A stretch of 64,000 bases of DNA from Candidatus Nitrospira neomarina (GTDB lineage: Bacteria; Nitrospirota; Nitrospiria; Nitrospirales; UBA8639): NCBI RefSeq assembly GCF_032051675.1, contig NZ_CP116968.1, positions 2,728,001 through 2,792,000 on the forward strand, written 5' to 3'. The notes below the pieces were generated by a model, which was not told the origin of the DNA, did not search any database, and saw nothing but the letters and a program-made list of their open reading frames with translations. How positions within the stretch are numbered: position 1 is the stretch's first letter; each line of letters begins with the position of its first letter. Shown one piece after another: positions 36,187 to 45,073 of this stretch. Position numbers and translations under genes: made by a program.

Positions 36187-36870
36187 GTGGCCTTGCCCTA
36201 TTACGTTTCACCCGAACAAATGATGCAGGACAGGGCGGAATATGCCAAAAAAGGCATCGCCAAAGGCCGGTCGATCATCGCCATGGAATATGCAGATGGC
36301 GTCTTGTTTGTCGCCGAAAACCCCAGCGCCTCCCTGTTTAAAATTTCTGAGATCTATGACAGCATCGCATTTTCCGGGGCGGGGAGATACAGTGAATTTG
36401 AGAATCTTCGGAAAGCCGGCATTCAACATGCGGACGTTAAAGGCATGATGTATAGCCGAGAAGATGTGACCGCACGATCACTGGCAAATGGCTATTCACA
36501 AATTCTCGGCACACTCTTTAGCCAGGAAATGAAACCTTACGAAGTGGAACTACTGTTGGCTCAGGTCGGTGAGACACCGGAGCGCAATGAGTTATACCGC
36601 ATCTCTTTTGATGGGAGTATTGTGGATGAACGAAAATTCACCGCCATTGGAGGACGATCTGAAACCATCTTAACTCTCCTCAGAAAAGAAATTCCTCATA
36701 CTTGCCCATCCCTTAAAGAAGCCTTAACGCTCTGCCAGCATGCCTTTGAACAGGGCACGGATCCTCGATCAAACCTGGAAGGTTTGGAAGTCGCGGTTTT
36801 GGACCGAACTCGAATAGGTAGAAGATTTCGGCGAGTCCCGATCCTCGAAGCAACTCAAATTCTCGCATAA
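36187..36870 (+). CDS. prcA: Proteasome alpha subunit PrcA
   Basis: 227 residues from GTG 36187: YYVSPEQMMQDRAEYAKKGI, then AKGRSIIAMEYADGVLFVAE and FSGAGRYSEFENLRKAGIQH. The N-terminal helix and YVSPEQ segment form the outer gate of the alpha ring; the catalytic Thr is absent, as expected. It follows prcB by three bases and is probably co-translated. Confidence 0.94.
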   Translation: MALPYYVSPEQMMQDRAEYAKKGIAKGRSIIAMEYADGVLFVAENPSASLFKISEIYDSIAFSGAGRYSEFENLRKAGIQHADVKGMMYSREDVTARSLANGYSQILGTLFSQEMKPYEVELLLAQVGETPERNELYRISFDGSIVDERKFTAIGGRSETILTLLRKEIPHTCPSLKEALTLCQHAFEQGTDPRSNLEGLEVAVLDRTRIGRRFRRVPILEATQILA

Positions 36871-37151
36871 CCCCTCATACGTTCCTCCTTCGTATCAGTT
36901 GATCATTACCTGATCTGGGTGTATTCTGAGTATAAGATTGATCGAAATAATGCCATATTTTCGAGCATGATCCATTTCCAAAACCCGGAAAGTGTAGATC
37001 GAAACACGCAAGAAGGCCTGTTTACGAAAACCGAAACACTCGAGGAGAAATATTGTCGATTGGCGGTCAGATCCTTCAAACGAGAAGGAGTCCTGTAGCG
37101 GAGATGGGATAATATGCCCTTATTAAGCCGCAGGAGAGAGAGGGGCCGGAT

Positions 37152-38528
37152 ATGATGAAACGCATTGTTGGCCTTGAGAGTGAATACGGCCTGACATTTT
37201 CGCCGAATGGACGGGTCTATCTTCCCATTGAAAAAATACTCGGGTACATTTTTGAGGGACTCATCCCCAATAGCTGGCCGTCCAATGCCTTCCTCACCAA
37301 TGGGGCGCGGTTCTACCAGGACACGGGCTGCCACCCAGAATACTCTACGCCCGAATGCGACGATCTGCTTGATTTGATCATCCACGACAAAGCCGGTGAG
37401 CGGATCCTGGAAAGTTGTCTGCCCATTGCCGAAGAGCGCTTGCGCGAAGAAGGACTGTCCGGCGAGATCTTCATTTTCAAGAACAACACGGATTCCCTCG
37501 GCAACACGTATGGCTGCCATGAAAATTTCCTCATGCGTCGGGATGTGGATTTTTGGAAAGTCAGCGAACAACTCATCCCCTTTTTCGTCACGCGTCAAAT
37601 TTTTTCTGGAGCCGGGAAAATACTGAAAGTATCCGGGAAGTCTCAATATTTTATCTCCCAACGAGCGCAACATATTCATGAAAAAACGTCTTCCTCTACG
37701 ACGTCGTCCCGAAGCATTATCAACACACGCGATGAACCTCATGCTGATGCCGAAAAATACCGTCGGCTTCATATCATTCTCGGCGATTCCAATATGTCGG
37801 AGTTTTCCACCTACTTAAAGGTAGGGACAGCCATGATCGTCCTCTCCATGATCGAGGACGGATTCACCATTCCACATATTGAACTTGAAGAACCTGTCAA
37901 AGCGATTCGAGACATCTCCCGGGATCCCACTCTGAAAAAAACCGTCAAGCTTGAAGATGGGAGCAACCTGACCGCATTGGAAATTCAACAGACATTCTGG
38001 GAACGGGCGGGTGAATATTTGGCGTTGCAGCCTCCCAACAAAGTCATGGCAGAGGTGCATTATGAATGGGGTCGCGTGTTGAAGATGCTGGATACCTCCC
38101 CCATGGCACTCGTCCGCGAAATCGACTGGATCACCAAGCAATGGATCCTCGAAAATTACATGGCCAAAAAATCTTGTGGATGGGATGATCCCCGATTAGG
38201 CATGATGGATTTGCAATATCATGACATTAACCGACAACGAAGCCTGTTTCATCTCCTGGCAGAACGTAATCACATTCGAAAAATGATTGATGAGGACGCA
38301 ATTGAACAGGCCAAAACGGTTCCTCCTCAAACCACACGAGCAAAAGTGCGAGGAGACTTCATCAGATTTGCCCGTGCAAAAAATCGGTCATATACTGTGG
38401 ATTGGACCTATCTCAAACTGAACGGGTACTGGGAAGAAACCATTTTGTGCATGGACCCCTTTTGTCCTTTTAATCGACGCGTAGAAGAATTGCTCAGCCA
38501 GGTTCCTCATAATCGGCTCTTCCCATGA
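37152..38528 (+). CDS. pafA: Pup ligase PafA
   Basis: 458 residues: MKRIVGLESEYG metal motif, GARFYQDTGCHPEYSTPEC with the catalytic Asp D57, NNTDSLGNTYGCHENFLM, NTRDEPHADAEKYRRLHIIL and GDSNMSEFSTYLKVGTAM. It lacks the Dop loop, so it is PafA. PafA activates the C-terminal Glu of Pup with ATP and joins it to substrate lysines. An AG-rich stretch precedes the ATG pair at 37152 and 37155. Confidence 0.94.
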   Translation: MMKRIVGLESEYGLTFSPNGRVYLPIEKILGYIFEGLIPNSWPSNAFLTNGARFYQDTGCHPEYSTPECDDLLDLIIHDKAGERILESCLPIAEERLREEGLSGEIFIFKNNTDSLGNTYGCHENFLMRRDVDFWKVSEQLIPFFVTRQIFSGAGKILKVSGKSQYFISQRAQHIHEKTSSSTTSSRSIINTRDEPHADAEKYRRLHIILGDSNMSEFSTYLKVGTAMIVLSMIEDGFTIPHIELEEPVKAIRDISRDPTLKKTVKLEDGSNLTALEIQQTFWERAGEYLALQPPNKVMAEVHYEWGRVLKMLDTSPMALVREIDWITKQWILENYMAKKSCGWDDPRLGMMDLQYHDINRQRSLFHLLAERNHIRKMIDEDAIEQAKTVPPQTTRAKVRGDFIRFARAKNRSYTVDWTYLKLNGYWEETILCMDPFCPFNRRVEELLSQVPHNRLFP

Positions 38529-39436
38529 TCAGCTCATTGTCCCCACGCCCTCCTTCAGCTTCATGGAAGGTCTTGTTTGTCGTTTCCCTGCTGCTCGCCA
38601 GCATTTTCCCTATTCAGATCGTTCCGAGTGCGGAACGGAACCGACCGGGTGCCAATGGCCATCTCAGCGGAAAACAGGGCCAAGTTCTCTGGATTGACGT
38701 GCCGATATCTCAACCTAAGGCCAAAGTAAGTGGCCTATTTCTCAAGAGGAAGATCCCCTTCTTCCCACATGGTGATACCCACTTTGCAGGCATGGTGGGA
38801 ATCGACATGGAAGATCCACCGGGAATGCAGGAGTTGAGTATCACGGTCCATTCCGACTCCGGATCAGACCATCTTAGCTACTCCGTCCAAATCATCAAAG
38901 AAGACTATTCCGTCCAACACCTGACGCTCCCGAAGAATACAGTGGACCTTGACGCCAAAACTTTACAGCGCGTTCAAAAAGAAAAAAAAGAATTAGCAGA
39001 GGCCTTTCACCACATTGGCACACGTCCTTTATGGGACGGTCCGTTTCTTGAGCCTGTGAATGGGAAAGTCACTGGAGTTTTTGGCAGTCGTCGGGTGATT
39101 AATGGTCAAACCAGAAAACCCCACTCAGGAGAAGATATCGCGGCGCCAAAGGGTACTCCGGTTCAAGCCATTAACAAGGGTATCGTCGCGAAAACAGTCG
39201 ATCACTTCTTCTCCGGAAAGGGTGTGGTCCTGGATCATGGGGTAGGCCTATTTTCCATGTACTTTCATCTCTCAGAGGTCGATGTCACTTCTGGCCAAAC
39301 AATTCAGAAAGGAGAAGCCTTAGGCAAAGTCGGAGCCACAGGAAGAGCCACTGGCCCGCATCTCCATTGGGGCATACACTTAAATGGCTCCCGAATCAAT
39401 CCATACGCATTGACCGCCCTCCCCATAGCCAATTAA
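38525..39436 (+). CDS. M23 (LytM) family peptidase
   Basis: 303 residues. The N-terminus has a signal-like segment (VLFVVSLLLASIFPIQIVPS), a beta-rich region, then an M23 domain from about 180: SRRVINGQTRKPHSGEDIAA with the HxxxD zinc site, GKGVVLDHGVGLFSMYFHLS and GPHLHWGIHLNG with the final HxH. All zinc ligands are present, so unlike the EnvC-like gene this is a plausible active endopeptidase. Its ATG overlaps the pafA stop (ATGA). Confidence 0.9.
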   Translation: MISSLSPRPPSASWKVLFVVSLLLASIFPIQIVPSAERNRPGANGHLSGKQGQVLWIDVPISQPKAKVSGLFLKRKIPFFPHGDTHFAGMVGIDMEDPPGMQELSITVHSDSGSDHLSYSVQIIKEDYSVQHLTLPKNTVDLDAKTLQRVQKEKKELAEAFHHIGTRPLWDGPFLEPVNGKVTGVFGSRRVINGQTRKPHSGEDIAAPKGTPVQAINKGIVAKTVDHFFSGKGVVLDHGVGLFSMYFHLSEVDVTSGQTIQKGEALGKVGATGRATGPHLHWGIHLNGSRINPYALTALPIAN

Positions 39437-39553
39437 TTTAAGGACTCCGGCATTTTGGGTATTCCTCCGCTTCTCCTGACTCAACCTAAACCGCTTTTTT
39501 TTCTCGCAGACACCAGATTCATATCGATTACCAGAAAGTAAACAACTCATCCC

Positions 39554-40111
39554 ATGCGAAATATTTGTGTTTTCTGCGGCTCTAGTCTGGGGAACGACCC
39601 AGGATATACCAACATGGCACAGCGGTTGGGACATGCGCTTGTCCAACAAGGAATGGGTTTAGTCTATGGTGGGGGGAATATTGGACTGATGGGGGTGCTG
39701 GCATCAACGGTACTGCAGGAAGGCGGGACCGTCATCGGAGTTATTCCCAAGCATCTGGCAGAAAAGGAACTCCTACATCAGGAACTCACAGCTACGCATA
39801 TTGTGAACTCCATGCATGAACGAAAAACTCTTATGGCAGATCTATCAGCCGGATTCATCACGTTACCCGGTGGATTTGGAACGTTGGAAGAATGCTGTGA
39901 AATGGTAACCTGGGCACAGTTAAAACTTCATCACAAGCCCTGTGGCCTGCTGAATTGCTTTGGGTTTTTTGATGGGCTGTTGAAATTTTTCGACCATCAA
40001 GTCCAACAAGGGTTCCTCACCCGAACCAACCGGGCGTTACTCCTTGAAGCCACCACTCCTGAAAATCTTCTGCCCCTCATCCTAGACCGACTTGAGCCCG
40101 ACGTTCGCTAA
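39554..40111 (+). CDS. LOG-family cytokinin-riboside phosphohydrolase-like protein
   Basis: 185 residues: NICVFCGSSLGNDPGYT, GLVYGGGNIGLMGVLAS, GGTVIGVIPKHL, and GFITLPGGFGTLEECCEMVT, the PGGxGTxxE motif of the LOG/TIGR00730 family. These enzymes remove ribose-5-phosphate from nucleotides. The bacterial substrate is uncertain. It is on the plus strand and converges with the next gene. Confidence 0.9.
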   Translation: MRNICVFCGSSLGNDPGYTNMAQRLGHALVQQGMGLVYGGGNIGLMGVLASTVLQEGGTVIGVIPKHLAEKELLHQELTATHIVNSMHERKTLMADLSAGFITLPGGFGTLEECCEMVTWAQLKLHHKPCGLLNCFGFFDGLLKFFDHQVQQGFLTRTNRALLLEATTPENLLPLILDRLEPDVR

Positions 40112-40122
40112 CAGCCTCCGGC

Positions 40123-40965
40123 TTAATAAGCCGACGGTCTGGAGAGGGGGCGATTGGTCATCAATTCCATCGCACGAAGATTATCAAACGAAAACCCGCC
40201 ATCTCCCATTACAACCAATCCCAATTTGCCCTTTTTAAATGATTGATCGTAGACATCAAGGGCCAGGTGGTTATCAAAAGAGATTTCGGTATATTCCTTA
40301 CTGATAATGGTATTTCGTTGGATCCGGAGAGAGTGCCAATCAGCAGATCGAATGATTAAGGACTCCCTTCCTAATTCGGTTGGTTGCCCATCCTTAACGA
40401 CATAAGCCACAACCTCGTTTGTTCTGGGTTCAACAACAGTGGCAAAGAAATTTTTATCATCTTGGATCCCATATGCCAACCCGGCTTTCCCGGTCGGTGT
40501 TCCCAAATTAAGCTTTAAGCGGACTGAAAGATCCACATATTCAACCACCGCGTCTTCTGCGATCAAAAGCTGGTAGCACCAATCCTCACCACACTGTAAT
40601 CGTTGCTCTACCAAATAGGGCGGACTGGGAGCGGTGCTATCTTCTTTGACTGACCATTCCCCTTTTCCTGAAGATCCACCAAAAGCCTGCGTAAAGCCCT
40701 TTGGCAAGCCACTAAGTGACGGTTGATCAAAATTCCATTCCTGAAAAAGAGGGGGAGTCGTTTTATGAAATGGCTTGGGAAGCTCCTGAGGTGGCTCTTC
40801 CGAAAATCCCATGGAAGCCCCCATCACAAGAAAACTCAAGGCCGTCCCCAGCACCAGTCCTCCACAACTAAATAACCTTTGTGTGCCCATAACCCTTTGC
40901 CAAGACATCCGGCTAGACAGAAAACGCTTCTCAAGCAAACTCAACTCCTCGTGTTTCATAATCAT
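40123..40965 (-). CDS. Secreted DUF1080-like beta-sandwich protein
   Basis: 280 residues with an N-terminal hydrophobic segment (GGLVLGTALSFLVMGAS) and a C-terminal region in the style of concanavalin-like sugar-binding folds (DUF1080): EWNFDQPSLSGLPKGFTQAF, VDLSVRLKLNLG, GLAYGIQDDKNFFATVV and SLRIQRNTIIS. It may bind or hydrolyse a glycan. Two ATGs, 40965 and 40959, are possible; GGGGTAGGG precedes the first. Confidence 0.6.
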   Translation of the reverse strand: MIMKHEELSLLEKRFLSSRMSWQRVMGTQRLFSCGGLVLGTALSFLVMGASMGFSEEPPQELPKPFHKTTPPLFQEWNFDQPSLSGLPKGFTQAFGGSSGKGEWSVKEDSTAPSPPYLVEQRLQCGEDWCYQLLIAEDAVVEYVDLSVRLKLNLGTPTGKAGLAYGIQDDKNFFATVVEPRTNEVVAYVVKDGQPTELGRESLIIRSADWHSLRIQRNTIISKEYTEISFDNHLALDVYDQSFKKGKLGLVVMGDGGFSFDNLRAMELMTNRPLSRPSAY

Positions 40966-41300
40966 CCCTACCCCAAAAAGACATGAATATTAAGTAGACG
41001 GAAAACCCATAGCGCTTAGGATGATACGCATTCTCACCGGAAGTCCACAACCCCTTTTTGGCAGTCAAGACAGGGCACCATCACCCGCCCGCCAACCTCC
41101 TCATGCACTCAAGTTCTGACAGGAAAAATTCATGAGCCCCTTCCCTCTCCTCACAGGACCGCGGATAAGGTCCAGGTGACCCACGAAACACAAATGTCAT
41201 GAATTCTGTCTAATCATTTTTCAGAAAAAATTGCAGAAAAAATCAAGCTTTGATAGGTTGAAACTAGCGTTGGTCTCCTGGAAATCTGAAATAAACAGAT
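40966..41300. other. Intergenic, no gene found
   Basis: About 335 bases between divergently transcribed genes. No coding frame or RNA pattern was recognised; it probably holds both promoters. Confidence 0.4.
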
Positions 41301-42896
41301 ATGCGCTGGACCACGATATACCAAGCTCTGACTGGACTGGCTTTTTTGGCCGGGATTTTCCTCAGCGAACTCGTATGGCCACCGATTAGTGAGAGCCGAT
41401 CCGCCAGACCCGTTGAGACGGAAGAATGGTCCTTTCAGGAACTCCTGCCATCTGAATCCGTCATCACGCTGACGTTGCAGGAAGCCGTTATGGAAGCATT
41501 AGAACATAATTTGGACATTCAAGTGAGCCGACACACGAGAGATCTTCGACTCACCGACATTGTCTTTCAACAGGCACAATTTGACCCCACGGTTGAGCTC
41601 GGCGGACGGTACGACCGGACAGTCGTCCCACTCAATAGGCCCATATTCGGCCTTGGAGGCATCACGGTAGGATCGATTCCAGACACCTTTGATCAAAATG
41701 AAACAAATTTCAGCCTGGGATTGAATCAAAAGTTGCTGACCGGCGGATCGTACGATCTGACCTTTGACACAAGACGGAATTCCGTAGCCGGATCAACCAG
41801 CTTTCTTTTCAACCCGGCCTATTCAAGTAATGTCCTCTTTAATCTGACGCAACCACTTCTTCGCAACTTCGGACCTTCGATCAACAATATACAAATCACG
41901 CTCGCACAAAACGCAGCTGATGTGGAACAACTGACACTCCTTAACCAGATCCTGTCGGTGATCGCCCAAGTCGAGCAAGCGTATTGGGAACTCGTCTTTG
42001 CCCGGGAGAACCTAAAAGTCGCTCGGGCGACCTTACAGGCCGCAGAAGAATTACTCGCCAGCAACCGCGCAAAGGTTAAAGCCGGGGTGATGGCCGATGT
42101 AGAGGCCCTTCAGGCTCAGGCAGGGGTAGCCAACCAGATCGAACAAATTTTGCTGGCCCAAAAAACCGTCCTGGATCAGGAAGATCAACTTCGACTCCTC
42201 CTTAGTAAATCGGAATTCAACCTGACCCAAACCACACCCCTTGTCCCACTCGACCCACCTATTCAACATCTTCAGGAAACCCCGCTCAAAGAAAACCTAG
42301 AGGTAGCATTCGAGCAACGTCCGGACATTCTTCAAGCCAAAAAGAACATTGAAACGTCCAACGTCAATACCCGCTTTGCCAAAAATCAGCTTCTACCCGA
42401 CCTCTCGTTTCAAGGAAGTTTGGGGCTTAGCGGACTGGGGAAAACCCCCCGGGATGACTGGGATCGTTTAGGCAGCACGGATTTTTATAACATGGGAGGA
42501 GGACTCGTCCTCAGTTACCCCATAGGAAACCGTTCGGCGCAGAGTCAATATCAACGCCGGATCCTGGAAACTCAACAAAGCCAGGTCTCTCTCCTACGCG
42601 TTCGCCAACAAATTATCCTGGACGTCAAAGAAGCCATCCGTCAGGTACAGACGAGCTTCAAGCGCACCAGAACGAATCAGACGGCTCGCCAATTGTCCGA
42701 AAGGCAACTCAATGCGGAGCAGGAACGCCTCAATCTCGGGCTCAGCACCACTCGATTAGTTTTAGAATTTCAAAGAGATCTTCGAATAGCTCGAGGTAGG
42801 GAATTACGAGCCATCCTGGACTACAACCAATCATTATCACGCCTTCGCCTCGTCACCGCCTCTACACTCGATCATTACAACATTAAAATTCAGTGA
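41301..42896 (+). CDS. TolC-family outer-membrane efflux protein
   Basis: 531 residues: a signal segment (to about 25), then two TolC repeats with long helical hairpins (ITLTLQEAVMEALEHNLDIQ, VSRHT; LVFARENLKVARATLQAAEEL; second copy EAIRQVQTSFKRTRTNQTAR). Such proteins trimerise into an outer-membrane barrel plus periplasmic tunnel. The next three genes are an adaptor, an ABC ATPase and a permease, so it is likely the outer channel of that exporter. Confidence 0.88.
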   Translation: MRWTTIYQALTGLAFLAGIFLSELVWPPISESRSARPVETEEWSFQELLPSESVITLTLQEAVMEALEHNLDIQVSRHTRDLRLTDIVFQQAQFDPTVELGGRYDRTVVPLNRPIFGLGGITVGSIPDTFDQNETNFSLGLNQKLLTGGSYDLTFDTRRNSVAGSTSFLFNPAYSSNVLFNLTQPLLRNFGPSINNIQITLAQNAADVEQLTLLNQILSVIAQVEQAYWELVFARENLKVARATLQAAEELLASNRAKVKAGVMADVEALQAQAGVANQIEQILLAQKTVLDQEDQLRLLLSKSEFNLTQTTPLVPLDPPIQHLQETPLKENLEVAFEQRPDILQAKKNIETSNVNTRFAKNQLLPDLSFQGSLGLSGLGKTPRDDWDRLGSTDFYNMGGGLVLSYPIGNRSAQSQYQRRILETQQSQVSLLRVRQQIILDVKEAIRQVQTSFKRTRTNQTARQLSERQLNAEQERLNLGLSTTRLVLEFQRDLRIARGRELRAILDYNQSLSRLRLVTASTLDHYNIKIQ

Positions 42897-43207
42897 AGAA
42901 AAAAACGAAAATTCCCGTAAAGATTTTCTTCCCGTCCCTAGAATATACCCATGCTCAGGTAAAGACCACACCATTCTTATTTTGTGAGGCCTTGTCAAAT
43001 TGACCATGCCGGCCTTTCTTCCCAAAGCGGAATAAGCTTCCACCAAAGGGATCCTTGTTACGTTCCTCTCCTTTTCACGGCGGTTTGTCTAAATAAAATC
43101 ATACCTCTATGCGCAAAGGGGACAACCCTCTCATCCCGCAATTTATCCCTTTTCTGTCTTTCTATTTCCCAGGCGTTTGCCGGACTTGTTACCATACAAG
43201 TAAAGAT
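42897..43207. other. Intergenic between tolC-like and adaptor genes
   Basis: About 310 bases. A longer in-frame extension of the adaptor would begin at 43109 but looks unlike a signal segment. Nothing else is recognised. Confidence 0.35.
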
Positions 43208-44347
43208 ATGAATAAAACATCTTGGATTTTGACCATCATCATACTTGCGGGAGCGGTGGGTGGTTGGGTGTATTATTCCCGGTCGACTGGTCAACCTTCT
43301 CCTGAGACCGCACGTCACAACGTGGTCGAAGTTGTCCGAACCTCACTTCAGACGAAGGTGTCGGAGACCGGGACGATCATGCCTTCTCAAACCATCGAAA
43401 TTAAATCTCAATTTTCCGGCGAAGTCGCTCAATTGTTTGTGACTGCGGGGCAAGAGGTTCAAAAAGATCAGGTCTTAGGAATTATTCGACAGGAATCCAG
43501 CCAGGCCCGCCAGGTGGCCCAACTCAGGGCAGGTATTTCGGAAGAACGTTTAAACGTGGACACCGCTCATCGGGAATGGATCCGTGCCGAATCCCTCTTC
43601 AAAAAAGGGTTTATCCCTCAAAAAGAGTTGGAACTTTCGCATCGGGACTATCAGCAATCCCTGGTTCGTCTGGAGTTGGCCGAGCGACAACTGTTATTGG
43701 CCTTAGGCGGCAACAAGGAATTGTATGAACGATACCGTGATGGCGCTGCCTCAAAAACCCGCCCTGAAGAATTTCAGGTCCGGTCACCCTCCCAAGGTAC
43801 CGTCCTGGAAGTTCTTGTCCATACCGGAGAAATCATTACGTCCGGAACCGCCACATTCGGCGGCGGAACAATTCTCATGCGCATTGCCGATCTGTCCCAC
43901 ATGGTGGTCAAAGCAAAAATCAATGAAGTCAATATTCCAAGAGTGTCGGTTGGCCAGTCGGTGGAGATTCGCCTGGACGCCTTGCCGGAAAAAATTTTTA
44001 AGGGCCGGGTGATGGCCATTGCCGCCCAGGGGGTCAAAGAAAACAATCTGGTAACCTATGAAGTCTCTATTGATATAAAAAATACCCACGTGGATTTAAA
44101 ACCGATGCTGACGGCCAACATCGATATTGAGACAAAACGGCTGGAGAATGTCCTCACCGTGCCGCTTGAAGTCTTACGTGTCAATAAGGGGGACGATGTG
44201 GTGGATGTACTCGTGGATGGACAACCCCAGACCCGAAAGGTCCGTGTCGCCTTCCGGACTGATACGCAGGCCATCATCACTCAAGGACTTCAGGAACACG
44301 ACCAGGTCGTCGTCCCCTCCTTTAAAGCCGAAGAGGCTCGCCGATAA
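43208..44347 (+). CDS. HlyD/MacA-type periplasmic adaptor
   Basis: About 379 residues from ATG 43208: an N-terminal anchor (SWILTIIILAGAVGGWVYY), a lipoyl-like half (IEIKSQFSGEVAQLFVTAGQ, EVQKDQVLG), a coiled coil, and beta-barrel parts (VRSPSQGTVLEVLVHTGEII, ADLSHMVVKAKINEVNIPRV, GQSVEIRLDALPEKIFKGRV). It connects the MacB-type transporter to TolC. The start has only a weak Shine-Dalgarno. Confidence 0.87.
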   Translation: MNKTSWILTIIILAGAVGGWVYYSRSTGQPSPETARHNVVEVVRTSLQTKVSETGTIMPSQTIEIKSQFSGEVAQLFVTAGQEVQKDQVLGIIRQESSQARQVAQLRAGISEERLNVDTAHREWIRAESLFKKGFIPQKELELSHRDYQQSLVRLELAERQLLLALGGNKELYERYRDGAASKTRPEEFQVRSPSQGTVLEVLVHTGEIITSGTATFGGGTILMRIADLSHMVVKAKINEVNIPRVSVGQSVEIRLDALPEKIFKGRVMAIAAQGVKENNLVTYEVSIDIKNTHVDLKPMLTANIDIETKRLENVLTVPLEVLRVNKGDDVVDVLVDGQPQTRKVRVAFRTDTQAIITQGLQEHDQVVVPSFKAEEARR

Positions 44348-44367
44348 CGCCGGAAGTAGGTTTGGCC

Positions 44368-45069
44368 ATGTTGATTGGACTCAACCACATCTTCAAAATT
44401 TACCAAGCCGGGCACGTCGAGGTCCCGGCCTTAATCGATATCACTCTCCAGGTCAATAAGGGAGAGTTTGTGGCCATTATCGGACAGTCTGGAAGCGGCA
44501 AAACCACCCTTCTGGATATTATTGGCTGTTTAAGTCGCCCGACAAATGGGGAGTATTGGCTGGATGGGGATTTGGTCAACACCCTTCCCGATTCCCGCTT
44601 AACCGGCATCCGTAACAAAAAAATCGGGTTTATCTTTCAAACCTTTCATTTACTTCCGCGGAAGACCGCCTTGGAAAATGTCCAACTCCCTCTGATGTAT
44701 GCGGGCGCCTCACGAACAGTCCAACACGACACTGCACAGACATTATTAACCAAGGTCGGCCTGCAGGACCGCCTTCGCCATTACAGCAATCAGTTATCGG
44801 GAGGCCAACAGCAACGCGTGGCGATCGCGCGTGCGTTAGCCAACAGTCCAGCGCTCCTCCTGGCGGACGAACCCACGGGAAACCTGGATAGTCAATCAGG
44901 CAAAGACATTCTTGCGCTCTTTGAACAACTGCATCGTCATGGACAAACCATCGTGATGATTACTCATGATCCGCTCATCGCACAGCAGGCGGAACGTCGC
45001 ATCACCCTGGCAGATGGCAGAGTCCTGACTGATGAATACACCCATCAACCCCTCACGGTGCCGGGATAA
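44368..45069 (+). CDS. MacB-like ABC transporter ATPase
   Basis: About 233 residues: Walker [16 protein letters not shown]-loop [17 protein letters not shown], signature [15 protein letters not shown], Walker [15 protein letters not shown]-loop MITHDP. This is the LolD/MacB-type ATPase of type VII ABC exporters. ATG 44368 is preferred over TTG 44362. Confidence 0.92.
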   Translation: MLIGLNHIFKIYQAGHVEVPALIDITLQVNKGEFVAIIGQSGSGKTTLLDIIGCLSRPTNGEYWLDGDLVNTLPDSRLTGIRNKKIGFIFQTFHLLPRKTALENVQLPLMYAGASRTVQHDTAQTLLTKVGLQDRLRHYSNQLSGGQQQRVAIARALANSPALLLADEPTGNLDSQSGKDILALFEQLHRHGQTIVMITHDPLIAQQAERRITLADGRVLTDEYTHQPLTVPG

Positions 45070-45073
45070 GATT

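Noticed and set aside
36907-36930. ACCTGATCTGG, resembling a TPP riboswitch core
   Set aside because: The matching CTGAGA and GCGTAGGGA blocks are absent, no thi gene follows, and the position is inside the prcA-pafA gap.
36919-37098. 59-codon GTG frame between prcA and pafA as a possible Pup
   Set aside because: It lacks the C-terminal Gly-Gly-Glu/Gln and disordered acidic composition, and has no Shine-Dalgarno.
36906-37772. 288-residue minus-strand frame over pafA
   Set aside because: It is antisense to conserved PafA codons and has no family motif; a shadow of the real gene.
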